Origin: Micrasema longulum
Lineage: Eukaryota; Arthropoda; Insecta; Trichoptera; Brachycentridae
Direction: 5' to 3'
Length of the DNA: 64,000 bases
NCBI GenBank assembly: GCA_022494885.1
Contig: JAGVSM010002758.1
Location: 124,001 to 188,000 of the forward strand
A program made the translations under genes and the position numbers. Within the stretch, counting starts at the first letter, position 1; every line of letters starts with the position of its first letter. A model generated the notes under the pieces. It was not told where the DNA came from, searched no databases, and worked only from the letters and a program-made list of their open reading frames with translations. Shown piece by piece: positions 44,170 to 54,813 of this stretch.

Positions 44170-46250
44170 TAAACTTTATATTATGATTATTTTCATTTAG
44201 AACATTATTGCGACCTTAAGCATTACCCAAAACTCTTAATTAGGTTGAATTGACCGAACCGTATTAGTTTTATTTCCGTTTATAAAACAGTTTTACTCAC
44301 CATTTGACGTTTAATCATCAGTGTAGCCATTATATGTATGAAGCAAAGTGTCGTATTAAAAAAATAAAAATCTTCGAATTAATCACTCTCTAGGGGGTAG
44401 AGAAGATTCAGAATACCACCGCAGGTCCCATATTGCAACGGTCAACATAGTTATCTTCAATTGCCTATAAAATAATATCAATATACAGATAAACGTCGTT
44501 TTATTTATTTATTTATTTAAAGAAAACAACAGACATTACAACAAAAAATACAGTATATACAAATAAACCAAAATTTTAGGCCAATTATAGTTTTCTATAT
44601 AAAAACTAAATAGAATGTAATTTTTTTTTAAAAAAGCGTACCTGTATTAAGCCACCCCGTATCATATCACTTGCAAAAAATAAAAAAAATAATAATAACT
44701 AAAAGTACAAAATTACGCGGGGTTCCGTTCCGAGAGACACCGGCGTAAAAACAATCTGCGTGAAATGAACACAAATACAAATAATTAAATATATCAGGTT
44801 AGTTTCCGTGTCTAAATTCTAAGAACAATCCAACCTGTTTATTTAATACATACCCTATATATATATTCTAAATAAATTTTATGTGTATTTAATAAATACG
44901 TTTACAAAATAAATAATAATCTCTTGATATAAATAATGATTTTTTTATAGTAAATACTAACTCACTAGTTCGTCGGTACTAAATTAAATTCTCACACTTT
45001 TTTAAAAAAACATCCAATCTCATTTTCTTTGATTGTTCCTTCCTTTCTTGCAGAATCATAGCATAAACTATAAATATTTTTAAAGTATTTTAATTTTAAT
45101 AATAATAAAATAAAAAGTATAATTATACCTTTTTATTTTTCTTAAAAAAAAAAACGAAAACTAACTCGGAAACAATTTCACACACAGAAGTAGAATAAAA
45201 CAACGTGTAAAAGTGTGTCTGCTATTAGAATCGCGGCGCCTACTGTCGTCTGGTGTCGGCCGAACAGGGGAATCCCACGCCGGCAACAACCGGCGTAATT
45301 GTAAATCGACGCAAATGGAACCGGCGCAAAACGACGTTTACCTGTATTATGTACTAAATTTAAACAATCACTTAGTTAGACCAGATCTTGTATTCAGGTA
45401 GTAATTATTATTCAAGTTTTTTGCCCTAACTTTAATTTTCTTTAGTTATATTGCTTTTCAATTTTACCTGCATATATTAAATAAAAAAAAGAAATGTGTT
45501 TACTGTTGTTAAATGGACTGAATGGGCCCGTGAATAAATAAATATCATTTTCTTGTCCACGCGTCGATGTCATTGCGTGTAAATGTTTATTTTCCTTTAT
45601 TTGACCACTTATGCAACAGAATATATGGGTGGGTAATTCAACGTTATTATTTTTTGAATTCATTGAAAAATCCGTACCGACATCTGTCGTTATAATTCAT
45701 CGTTTATAATACCGGTATATTCGGATTTAGCACACATACAAGCGTACGCGCACGTTGTGTACGAGAAACGTTTAATAGCGAAGTGCCGGCGCCAAATAGA
45801 TTGTACGATATTATAAAATAAGATTGTGAATAATATTATTAGTATGTATGTATATCTAGTGCTTACATTGTACATATACATATGTACTATAATTACGTAT
45901 TTATCTCGTGTCAGCTGTATAAAGCGAAAAGATAAAGATTTGTTTATTCAATAAAAATATCAACTTGCGCGTATTTTCAGATAGTTATAAATATATGTTT
46001 TTCGTCTTCATTCATATCACTGAGATTTTTCTGGTGTTTACCTATTTTTAAACATCTAAAATTCATGTTGACTGTACTCACACATGTCTTGTGATCTAGT
46101 ACTTAGCTTTTTCGAAGAGGTTTTTCACGAAAAATACGCTTTGAATATTATTATTTTTGCAAGCCAATTTATAGAACAGATGACTGGCGTACGTAATCAG
46201 TATATTGATGGAGGAATACTCTTTCTTATCACGTGATCATGGAATATATA
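44170..46250. other. No gene; mixed repeats
   Basis: 44500-44660 begins with a reversed LINE-like tail. 44715-44770 (GGGGTTCCGTTCCGAGAG, ACACCGGCG) and 45280-45340 (CGCCGGCAACAACCGGCG, AATGGAACCGGCGC) look weakly inverted to each other and may bound one old element. Frames at 45213-45401, 45442-45663 and 45690-45881 lack domains. Confidence 0.3.
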
Positions 46251-46256
46251 CATATA

Positions 46257-46915
46257 CTAGCGGACCCGACAGCCGACAGACGTTGTCCTGCCCGAACGTT
46301 GGCTCGCCTGCTATTACCTTGGAAAAAGACTTTTCATTGATAAGTAGGTACCTACGTAATTGTTAGTGTTTAAATTCCAAAACTAAAATAATTAATATTC
46401 AAATATTGAACCTAGGTATTTGCTTGTGGTTGAATTCCAAAACATAAAATAAATATTTTTTTTCAAATATGGCATTATTTTTGCAAACGTTAAACTCCGA
46501 TCTTCTCACCAACAGAGGGGTGGTCTTATGTAGGAATATGTTTTTTTTTAAATGTATTGAATTTAATGTTATTTTCGAATTACCAAAAATCCAGTAAAAA
46601 TAAACAAATGGGTAGAAATTATAAGGAATTTAAGGAAAGAATCTGATTGAGATCCACAAAAAACAAATGCTGTTTGTAAAAATTCAAAAACAAACTTTTT
46701 TTTATACATAAAAAAACAACATCTTTACTTTTTTTTGTAAATACATTCTCTTCGAATGCAACCCTGGTAGATCGATGAATAAAACATTTATGCTCCTTAC
46801 TTTTTTTTACATATTAGATTGAAGATTTATATATCTACGAACACGCACAGCGCAAAGATCTATATTTCTCTGAAAACCGCACGTAAATTGGTTAATTCGT
46901 TTAGGAGTTCAGTGA
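46257..46915. repeat. Interspersed repeat family H, copy 1
   Basis: Starts TATACTAGCGGACCCGACAG. From about 46375 it is a direct repeat of 48165-48730, sharing GGTAGAAATTATAAGG, AACAAATGCTGTTTGTAAA, TCGAATGCAACCCTGGT and GAAAACCGCACGTAAAT. No long ORF. Likely non-autonomous. Confidence 0.65.
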
Positions 46916-47690
46916 CATCACACGTACAGAGGAATTATATATACATAAAGATATAAAGTTAATTACTAAACAATTTCATCATATAGATAAGTGAATAATT
47001 TATTGGGCAGATTCGTTAATGTTATATAAGCCCTTTCCATTTTCCATACATCTCTGTTGAAATTATCTGTAAATAAATAGTTTCGAGTTATTAAAATAAC
47101 ATAATTGTATATTTATCAGTTTTGATTTTATTTGCAACTAATTACTTCGTATTTGAAACAATTAATTGGCGTTTAGTTGATTGTGAGACAAATATAAATT
47201 TTGTTTATTATGTTATGTTGACAAGTGATAGTGCTTTCGGTGCTAATTATTTATATAATTAAAATGTACCCTCTATAATTATCAGTCCTATCACTCTATT
47301 TGTAATGTCCATCGTCTACGGGTGAATTATAATGTTGTTAAATAATATTTAGTGTAGATACTGTTTGACAGTCAAACAAAACATACGAAGCTAATGTATT
47401 TAATTTATCACTGCGTAATTATTTTATAAGCAATTAATTTAATTCTGTCACGATTCAATAGTTGACAATGTCTTTTATTATGTGCTTACTATTTACAATC
47501 AAGTACATTATGTGGCGTAAATATTAATTTTAATTGATTTTTCATAGATTATACTAATACTTACCTACTACGCAGCCGTTCAATAATTATTGCGATCATT
47601 TTCAGTGCTGCAATCGTTAGGTGTTTACAAAATTTTGGTTATTTTTTTATAAGCTTACTTTTGACTTTTGAGTATTTATATTTATAATTA
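46916..47690. other. No gene seen
   Basis: AT-rich. A poor trace of foldback family A (TTCCATACATCTCTGTTG) lies near 47040. Nothing else. Confidence 0.3.
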
Positions 47691-48730
47691 CGACCTGATC
47701 CCGGCAATGCTTTGCTTTTGCTAGATTTGAGTACATACTTCGTATACAGGGTGTTCTTAAAACCCTGTCACACCCAATACCACGATGATCAGGATGGGCA
47801 AAAATACATATTGGCATATTTAAAAAAATATTTAGAACGAAGAAAATTTGTAAAAATAAAATATTTAAAAGAACAAATGGTTGCTTACTTCGAGAAGCGA
47901 GGGGGGCGCGGCCGCGCGGTTAACGTTGTGTCAGACTCCCCCCTCTTCGTTTCTCCCCTGCAGAAGTTAGCAACCATTTGTTGTTTAAATTTTTTTTTTT
48001 AAATTTATTCCATCTAAAAACATATTTTAATGTGCCAATATGTCTTCTTGCTCATACTGATCATCGTGGTTTCGGATGTGACAGGGTTTAAAGAACACCC
48101 TGTATAGATTTAATTTACACAATCGAAAGTTTAATATCAAATATTTTACGAGTATTTAGCGTACTTGTTTATGATTGAATTTCATAACTTGAAATAATTC
48201 ATTTTCAAATATTGAATTTAAGTAGGTACCTAGGAACTTTTTTATGTTGAAATTCCAAAACATTAAATAATACATTTTCAAATATAGAATTCTTTTTGCA
48301 AACTCTGATCTTCCAACCATCAGGGGTACACTGTTTGTGGGAATGTGATTTTCAAAAATGTATTAAATGGCAGTTAATATTATTTTATCGTTACTGAAAA
48401 CCCATTTTAAAAAAATAACTGGGTAGAAATTATAAGGCTTTAAAGGAAACAATCTGATAGGGATCCATAAAAAACAAATGCTGTTTGTAAACATTGAAAA
48501 GTAAACTTTTTTTTTATACACTAAAAAATAACATTTCCCAATTTTTTTACTATATGCATTCTCGTCGAATGCAACCCTGGTGATGCATAAAAAAACATTA
48601 CGCTCCTAACTATTTTTCAACTTAATAAATTGAAGATTTAATAGCCATAAATATACTCGTGGCAAAGATCTACATTTCGCTGAAAACCGCACGTAAATCG
48701 GTCCGGTAGTTATTCCGTCTATCTTATTTT
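47691..48730. repeat. Interspersed repeat family H, copy 2, split by a MITE
   Basis: The left part CCCGGCAATGCTTTGCTTTT (47700) is followed by MITE family B at 47747-48102, inserted at a TA. The repeat resumes and matches 46375-46910 from about 48165 to 48730. Confidence 0.6.
47747..48102. mobile_element. Foldback MITE family B, copy 2
   Basis: 356 bp with perfect outer ends CAGGGTGTTCTT / AAGAACACCCTG, flanked by TA (47745-47746, 48103-48104). Arms share the TGATCATCGTGGT and CAAATGGTTGCTTACTTC-type blocks with copy 1 (1617-1997). The centre (47895-47955) is GC-rich and unlike copy 1. The 96-codon frame across it is not a gene. Confidence 0.85.
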
Positions 48731-49460
48731 GTTTTATTACGTTTGTAGTGGAATTGCTTTATTGTGTCCAAGTAAAAAAATATATAAGTATATTCGCTTT
48801 CTTTTTAGCCGTATTGACACTGCAATCAAATTTTAATATTTAAAAAAGCACATTTAATTATTTGCTATTATTATATTTAGAACCTAGTATAAAGGTTGAC
48901 TTAAGCTGTAATTTATATAGTTTTACCCACGTCAAGTTAAAATAGACCACACGTTCGACAGCTTAACTGTCATATTTATGTCAGTTAAACTTTTTGATTC
49001 AATTTGACATTTGCTAAAATGTCAAGCTATTGTAACAGCTCGTATTAAAAATTTTATTTGTTCATTTCGAACAGAATACCCTTTCTCCGAATAATTATTT
49101 TTCCACTATCGATTGATCCACTGCCTGATTATATTACAATTTAAATATAATACTCGTTTATGATTGAGTGGCCCCCGATTCGGGTGGGAAGAGCAAAGAG
49201 TCTCGTTCAATTAGCCAAGGTGTCGCATGCTCTCCATGACATCACAAAAGCGAAATTACCAATTCGTAAACGGACAGACGACATTATTTGTAATCCTAGG
49301 CGCCGATACAATGCAGTCACCAGGATAACATGAGCATAAAACTGTGTTTTATAGTCCTTCGTATTGTATCTAGTCGTGAACTTGTCTCGGGGCTACGTGA
49401 CAGCGAACATGCCGCCTACAAATTCGCGCATTCTTCATAATTACATTCGTCGATGTCTGC
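48731..49460. other. No gene seen
   Basis: 49170-49440 is of mixed composition without ORF, repeat or domain. Nothing recognised. Confidence 0.3.
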
Positions 49461-49466
49461 ACTCCT

Positions 49467-49664
49467 GGGCTGGTATTCCAAACGAAATTATAGCGCGGTA
49501 TAGCGCGTTTCCACATACTAAATACGGATTATAGCGCGCTGTAAACGCGTTCGGAATACCACCCCTGGGCTGGTATTCCAAACGAAATTATAGCGCGGTA
49601 TAGCGCGTTTTTACGTACTAAATACGGATTATAGCGCGCTGTAAACGCGTTCGGAATACCAGCC
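49467..49664. mobile_element. Tandem pair of a ~100-bp MITE
   Basis: Two head-to-tail units (49467-49564 and 49567-49664) differing at about four positions. Each starts GGGCTGGTATTCCAAACG and ends CGTTCGGAATACCA(C/G)CC, which are imperfect inverted repeats. The inside is a series of TATAGCGCG / GTAAACGCG palindromic blocks. A two-base CT separates the units. Confidence 0.8.
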
Positions 49665-49837
49665 CTGGTATCGCAATTGCATATTCCTTCAAGTGGAAAA
49701 TTAAAATTAATTTATTTAATAAGTAAAGTTTGATTGCACGGTAATAGTAAAATTTATGTATACGAGAAAATACTAAAAAAAAAAAAAAGGAAAAAGGATA
49801 AAAATACAAAAAATACAAAATTGGTCTTATACTTTCA

Positions 49838-50062
49838 TCCATATTGATATTAAAAATTCGAAAGTGTGTACCTGTTTGTTTGTGTTTTCTTCACGTTACA
49901 ACGGAGCGATCAATCGACGTGATTTTTTTGCATAGGGATAGCCGGAGAGCGAGTGACAAGTGGCACATGCTTCTTTTCATCCCGAAAAAACATCTCACTT
50001 CCTCGGGAAGGATGAAACGAGGCCCGGGGGGCCGAATTAATAAAGTAATAATATATTTTTTG
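49838..50062 (+). mobile_element. Helitron-like lepidopteran repeat fragment
   Basis: ATCCATATTGATATTAAAAA, TTCGAAAGTGTGTACCTG, TTCACGTTACAACGGAGCGA, TTTTTTTGCATAGGGATAGC and CTTTTCATCCCG follow the order known in Lep1-type Helitrons of moths and butterflies. An 80-codon frame here is chance. Confidence 0.65.
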
Positions 50063-50089
50063 AGAATTGTTAGTTCTATATTTTAATGA

Positions 50090-50470
50090 TGAAGTTCGGT
50101 GGTTTTGAAAAATAAAAAATTGCGTTATGATTTTTTAAAGTTTTGTATTTCTGAAATTACTCCGCGTGTGACTTCTCAAGTTCTCTTCCGCTTCTTCTCG
50201 GCCAGTTCTGCCGATTGGTCGTTGACGGTAAGTAAACCGGAAATCTTCGACAACTCTCTTATCATTGGTTGATTCAGAACTAGTGACATAATTCAAAGTA
50301 GTTTGTTTTTATTAAAATATTTTTTTCGTACATTTTCAAGAAACTTTGCTGCATAATATTATAATGCTCTAATTTTCACAAGAAAAAAGACAAAACAAAA
50401 AAAAACAATCAAGAAAACATTTTTTGTATCCAATTTCCCGTGGAGCTGAAGTTCCTCATTGTAATCGTAC
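50090..50470 (-). repeat. Repeat family G, copy 2 (inverted)
   Basis: Reverse complement of 2245-2580: in sense, ATGAGGAACTTCAGCTCCAC, AATTGGATACAAAAAATG, ATTTCCGGTTTACTTACCG, GACCAATCGG and AGTCACACGCGGAGTAATTT. The TGACGTCA sites of copy 1 are mutated here. Confidence 0.55.
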
Positions 50471-51289
50471 TTTTAATATTATTTATCATTATTTATGTGC
50501 TTAAATATTTCATATTATAAAACACTCGTAAATCGCGTGGAGCATCACGAATTGATTTAACGCAGGCCACAATATTATTATGGATTGTGTTTGTGTGTTA
50601 CTCAAATTACAACACTATGAGTCACTTTGGCGGGAGGCAGGAGTGGGGATATCGTTTCCTTGTGTTTGTTATTGAATAATTTTGATAAATAATTTTATCT
50701 TATCTGAGTTCATCGCGGTCACAATAATAATATAATTCGTATTTTACTGTCTTTCCTCCATTTGACACTTGACCCGTTCGTATAAACATAACAGGCCCTT
50801 TTCAGAATACTACGAAGCTTGTCGTATAACGTAGCCAATAAAATAATTAGTGTGTGCTTTGCAGTTGTAAAGAAACGCATAAATGGTGCCTTGTTGGTGA
50901 AAAATAATTAAAAACACGTATTTACCCACCCAGTAATATAAATTCGATTTTTATGTTCTTATACGGATTGATAATTCTGTGCGTTTTGTTTTATTACCCA
51001 GCGAGGTCATTTTTAACGTGTATTATACAAATACACAGGTGGATGAAGAATACAGTTCTGATTGTGAAATAGAAACAGAACCTCAAAAAGAAACGAAACT
51101 CAAAAATCTTCATGTATCTAAAATTTAGTTCAACGAAGTTTGGCAAAAAATCTCTTGAAAATATTGCTCGTTCCTAATTTAATAAACTGCCCGATAAAAT
51201 AAAAAACGAAAAGTCGAATAGTATTTTTTAAAATGAAGCCATTCAAACATGTGTATTTACTGATGATGTAATAACTTATATTTACATAC
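50471..51289. other. No gene recognised
   Basis: 51040-51125 reads VDEEYSSDCEIETEPQKETK, similar to a peptide at 2858-2905, both near family G copies. Too short to classify. Confidence 0.35.
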
Positions 51290-51339
51290 AAGTTATTAAT
51301 TTAAAAAATACTTGGTACACTTCCACTTATTTATTCTGC

Positions 51340-51381
51340 CCAATTAGCGCTTTCACCCTCTAATGGGCATCTTCAGACTGG
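51340..51381 (-). ncRNA. Hammerhead ribozyme motif (Penelope/retrozyme type)
   Basis: Minus strand, 5' to 3': stem I CCAGT; core CTGAAGA (fits CUGANGA); stem II TGCCC-ATTAGA-GGGT; GAAA; the self-complementary GCGC as a minimal stem III; TA (fits UH, the cleavage site); stem I' ATTGG. Stem I gives five pairs (one G-U). Every conserved core base is present. A 4-base palindromic stem III implies activity as a dimer, as described for hammerheads of Penelope-like elements and retrozymes. Downstream in sense is GCAGAATAAATAAGTGG, a tail-like sequence. Confidence 0.7.
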
Positions 51382-51440
51382 TGAATATTATTAACTGATT
51401 ATTATTAACTATTAACTGACTGGTGAATATTATTAACTAT
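51376..51440. repeat. 42-bp-spaced direct duplication
   Basis: GACTGGTGAATATTATTAAC occurs at 51376 and again at 51418, separated by AT-rich sequence: a short tandem duplication at the stem I side of the hammerhead motif. Confidence 0.6.
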
Positions 51441-51566
51441 AACAATAGTAACAAGTAGGTAAATACACATAAGCAACCAAAAATATTGACGAAATAAATA
51501 CATAAATATGAAAAAACAAAAAAAGCAAAAACATTTTTAAATATAAAGTAAAGTTTAAGAATAATA

Positions 51567-52050
51567 TTACGAGAGAAAAAAAGAAATCAGACTCGTTTTA
51601 TAACTATCAAGTCCAGAAACAAATATATCAGCCTTGTCCTCATACTGATTGCCATATCTATGGAGCCTAGGGATAGGCGAGTGCATGTGATAGTTGGTTC
51701 TAGAACTTGCAGAACAAAAAGGAGATCTGTGGCGGGTATGTCGACCAGGTACACGGAAACACACCAACTCCAGCAAATCTGGACAGTCAATTAATGAATT
51801 GATCACCTTAAAAAGTAATATTAGGTCAGTTAGGATTCTTCTATCAGAAAGTCTTAAAAGATTTGCTGAAGACAACAATTGATTATAATTAAATAAAGCA
51901 GCTGGAATATGAAGTTTAAAATTAATATATTTTAGAAATTTCTTCTGGACGCGCTCGAGTGAATCAGAATGTACACGATAATGGGGCGACCAGACTGGAG
52001 AAATATATTCTAAACGACTTCTAACCAGGGAGCAATAAAGTGACTTGATT
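51567..52050 (-). pseudogene. LINE ORF2 C-terminal domain, 3' part of a twin-primed copy
   Basis: Minus strand from about 52045: IKSLYCSLVRSRLEYISPVW, SPHYRVHSDSLERVQKKFLK, LSDRRILTDLILLFKVINSL, CFRVPGRHTRHRSPFCSASS and RTNYHMHSPIPRLHRYGN. No stop over about 160 codons. Closest in style to the LINE at 57.2 kb. The upstream RT part lies next to it in the opposite orientation. Confidence 0.8.
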
Positions 52051-52084
52051 GGTGCGATACTTTCAAATTTATTAGTAACCCTAC

Positions 52085-52262
52085 AAATAAAAAAATATGT
52101 TTACTTTTTATTTAGAAACTTCACTGGTCTGTCTTTAAACCGAATCGTTTTTATGTTGTTATATCATTGTCGACTGGTTTGTTTCTGTAAAATGAATAAA
52201 TATAAATTTTTGGCGACAAGTGGGGTTCCTCAAGGATCCCATTTAGGACCAATTTTATTTTA
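52085..52262 (+). pseudogene. Inverted RT fragment of the same LINE
   Basis: Reads LFRNFTGLSLNRIVFMLLYH and NKYKFLATSGVPQGSHLGPI then LF: RT motif B. In a LINE this belongs upstream of the C-terminal domain found at 51567-52050, but here it faces the other way: the layout left by twin priming (5' inversion). Confidence 0.75.
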
Positions 52263-53424
52263 TAAATAATTAGTTTCATATTTTTGTTTAGAATCACCTT
52301 AATTTGTTAATGGTTTCTGCATAATCTTTACCCGCTATATAGATAGTATACTACAACTCCCATTTAAATAAAATAACAAACAAAAAAACGTAATTTATTA
52401 GAATTAATCATAAATCGCCCCCGCATTTCCCAGAGCAAGTAAATGTGTATTATAGTTTTAGTTTAGTAATCCTATCTACGTCGAGACGGAGTATGTCTGC
52501 GGAATTTAATCAGCGCGTTAAGTAGGCAGCGGGAACTAAAATCTGGTTTTTATTATCTCCGGTGCGGTAACCTCTTCACGGTTCAGTCCGTACCCGCGGT
52601 GAGTCACCGGTGAATCGATGGATCGAGGATTGATCAACGCCTTCCCATCCCTATTATACCAAATAAGAAATAATTGAAAAACAACGAGTTATTTTATTTT
52701 TTTGAGCAAATCTTAACCCATTATGGTATACCAAGATTCGAAGCACCGCTCTTTACGATTTGAATATTCACAATCGATTACAGTCATTCCGGGTAACATT
52801 GGAATTCAACATAACATTGAACAAAAATCTGACTTATATATGACTGATTACTTTCTAAAAGAATAAAAAAAGTTTTATCAAAAAAAATATTTTTATTTGT
52901 GTGGTACCACCGCTCGAGCCCAAGAGTAAGTATGTTTGGGGTAATGGACACAAATTCATGTTTTTTTTTAATGCTTTGGATCAGAAGAGTATTTTATATC
53001 AAAAAAATATAGTTCAATCTTACCCGGACAGATTTTTTATTCAAAAATCAAGAAATTCGTTCATCGAAAATACTTAAGTCCAAAGTTACTTAAATATCAA
53101 TATAACATTACAAGTTTCCGTTTCATACATAACACAAGTTTCCGTTTCCGTTTTCTGACAACTTCTACCTCTTACTCGCTCTCTATAAAAATATCATTTT
53201 AATTTTAAGTATAGCTGATTATAACCTGATTCACATATTATTTACAGTGGATTCACTTCAAGTTACAAGTGAAATATAAAAATCACAGTGACATCGGCAT
53301 ATTTATATCGAAAATCTAACCTGTAATCAACCTACCTACAGGAAGGTAAATAAACACTATTATTTAAATATCTCATCATATAAAGTGATCCTTAATACCA
53401 TAATCACTATCCATTGTCTCACTT

Positions 53425-54813
53425 TTGTCTAAATCAACACACATTATGGCAGATAAATGTAAAGAATGCACTGACGTAGTACCCAAGGTTGATCTTATAA
53501 AATGTTTGAAGTGCTTGAACACTTTTCATTATAATTGTGGAGGTGTTAATCTACAAAAATTTAAAAGAATGACGCCCATACAACTTGAAACCTGGTGCTG
53601 CATAACTTGTAAAGCTGATTCAGCATGTTCGGCACTGAAGAACACAAGAAATGTAAAAACCGCGAAACTGACAGCTGTCACTTCAAAGTCTACCATAGAT
53701 TCTATTGATACCAACGTTCCTATCACAGACAATAATAACTTCAATATCATGGACTCTAAATTAGAAACATTTGTGTCTATAATTGACATTAAAATATCTG
53801 AAATGAAATCTGATATTCTACAATCAATCAATAATAAATTTTCTGTATTCGAAAAAACTTTGGAAGCCCTATTATTAGAAAATGAATGCCTCTTGGAAAA
53901 AATCGACAATGCATTATTATCGACATCGAAAAATGAGAAAAGTGATAATATTCCCAAAGCGTTAGAAAATGAAATTACGTGGAGCTCTATTGTCGCCAAG
54001 AAAAGTCAAAATAAATATCCTCCAATCACAAGAAATAATGCTCCTGCTCTTCCGGCCAGACCTACTGTACTAGTGCACCCCAAAGATTCCCAAATGTCGT
54101 CCAAGTCTACACTTGACTTGCTGAAAAAATCTGCTACTCCAGCTTCACTGGGGATCACGGTGACTGGTATACGTGAGATGAAGAATGGTGGAGTACTAGT
54201 CCACCCGAGTACCAAGGATGAGGCAATAAAACTTACTAATGCGCCTGAACTCACCAATTCTGGTCTCGTTGCCAAAATCGCGCTGCACAAACTTCCTCGT
54301 GTCGCAATTTATGACCTGCCGCAAGATTTTCCCCTTGAAGAAATCGTCACTGCAATACATAACCAAACTAAAGATGACACAGGCTTACCGCTTGATTCGC
54401 TTATGGACCAAATTAAATTTTCACACAAATCTGGTCCACGTTCTGGTAACTGCATACATGTTGTCAGAGTGCCCTCTGCAGTCCGACACTCACTAATAAC
54501 CTCGGCGAGACTAGCTTATAACTGGGACATCCACAAGGTGCGCGACTGGATCGACAATCTTAAATGTGCCCACTGCCAACTTTATGGCCATATAGCCACT
54601 AAATGCCCATCAGATGCTCCTACTTGCTCCCATTGTGCTAAAACCGGACACAATAAAAATTCGTGCTCGAAGCTAGACAAGCCTCCAGTGTGCGCCACTT
54701 GTACATTCTTCCGAAAACCTGCCACACATCCAACAGGGTCTTCTGATTGTCCAGCGAGAAAAGCTTCCGAAGCCAAGGAATTATCAAAGATCGATTTTTT
54801 AGCCAAAAACTAA
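53425..54813 (+). CDS. LINE ORF1: PHD finger plus zinc-knuckle RNA-binding protein
   Basis: 462 residues, intact. Residues 12-62 form a complete C4HC3 PHD finger (C12, C15, C27, C30, H35, C38, C59, C62). Residues about 108-165 look like a coiled coil for oligomerisation. Three zinc knuckles follow near the C-terminus: CAHCQLYGHIATKC (381-394), CSHCAKTGHNKNSC (401-414) and a longer CATC...H...C form (423-442). ORF1 proteins of this kind coat the LINE RNA and help target-primed reverse transcription. PHD fingers in ORF1 occur in CR1-like and some Jockey-like LINEs. Start: first ATG; M8 is an alternative. The end overlaps ORF2 by 67 bases in another frame, so ORF2 may be made by reinitiation or frameshifting. 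Confidence 0.85.
   Translation: MSKSTHIMADKCKECTDVVPKVDLIKCLKCLNTFHYNCGGVNLQKFKRMTPIQLETWCCITCKADSACSALKNTRNVKTAKLTAVTSKSTIDSIDTNVPITDNNNFNIMDSKLETFVSIIDIKISEMKSDILQSINNKFSVFEKTLEALLLENECLLEKIDNALLSTSKNEKSDNIPKALENEITWSSIVAKKSQNKYPPITRNNAPALPARPTVLVHPKDSQMSSKSTLDLLKKSATPASLGITVTGIREMKNGGVLVHPSTKDEAIKLTNAPELTNSGLVAKIALHKLPRVAIYDLPQDFPLEEIVTAIHNQTKDDTGLPLDSLMDQIKFSHKSGPRSGNCIHVVRVPSAVRHSLITSARLAYNWDIHKVRDWIDNLKCAHCQLYGHIATKCPSDAPTCSHCAKTGHNKNSCSKLDKPPVCATCTFFRKPATHPTGSSDCPARKASEAKELSKIDFLAKN

Noticed and set aside
47712..48002. 96-codon frame
   Set aside because: Crosses MITE B ends and centre; not a gene.
49467..49664. CRISPR-like array
   Set aside because: Only two units with no spacers, and the setting is a eukaryotic genome; it is a tandem MITE.
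53529..53999. 156-codon minus-strand open frame
   Set aside because: Antisense shadow of the LINE ORF1; no domain.
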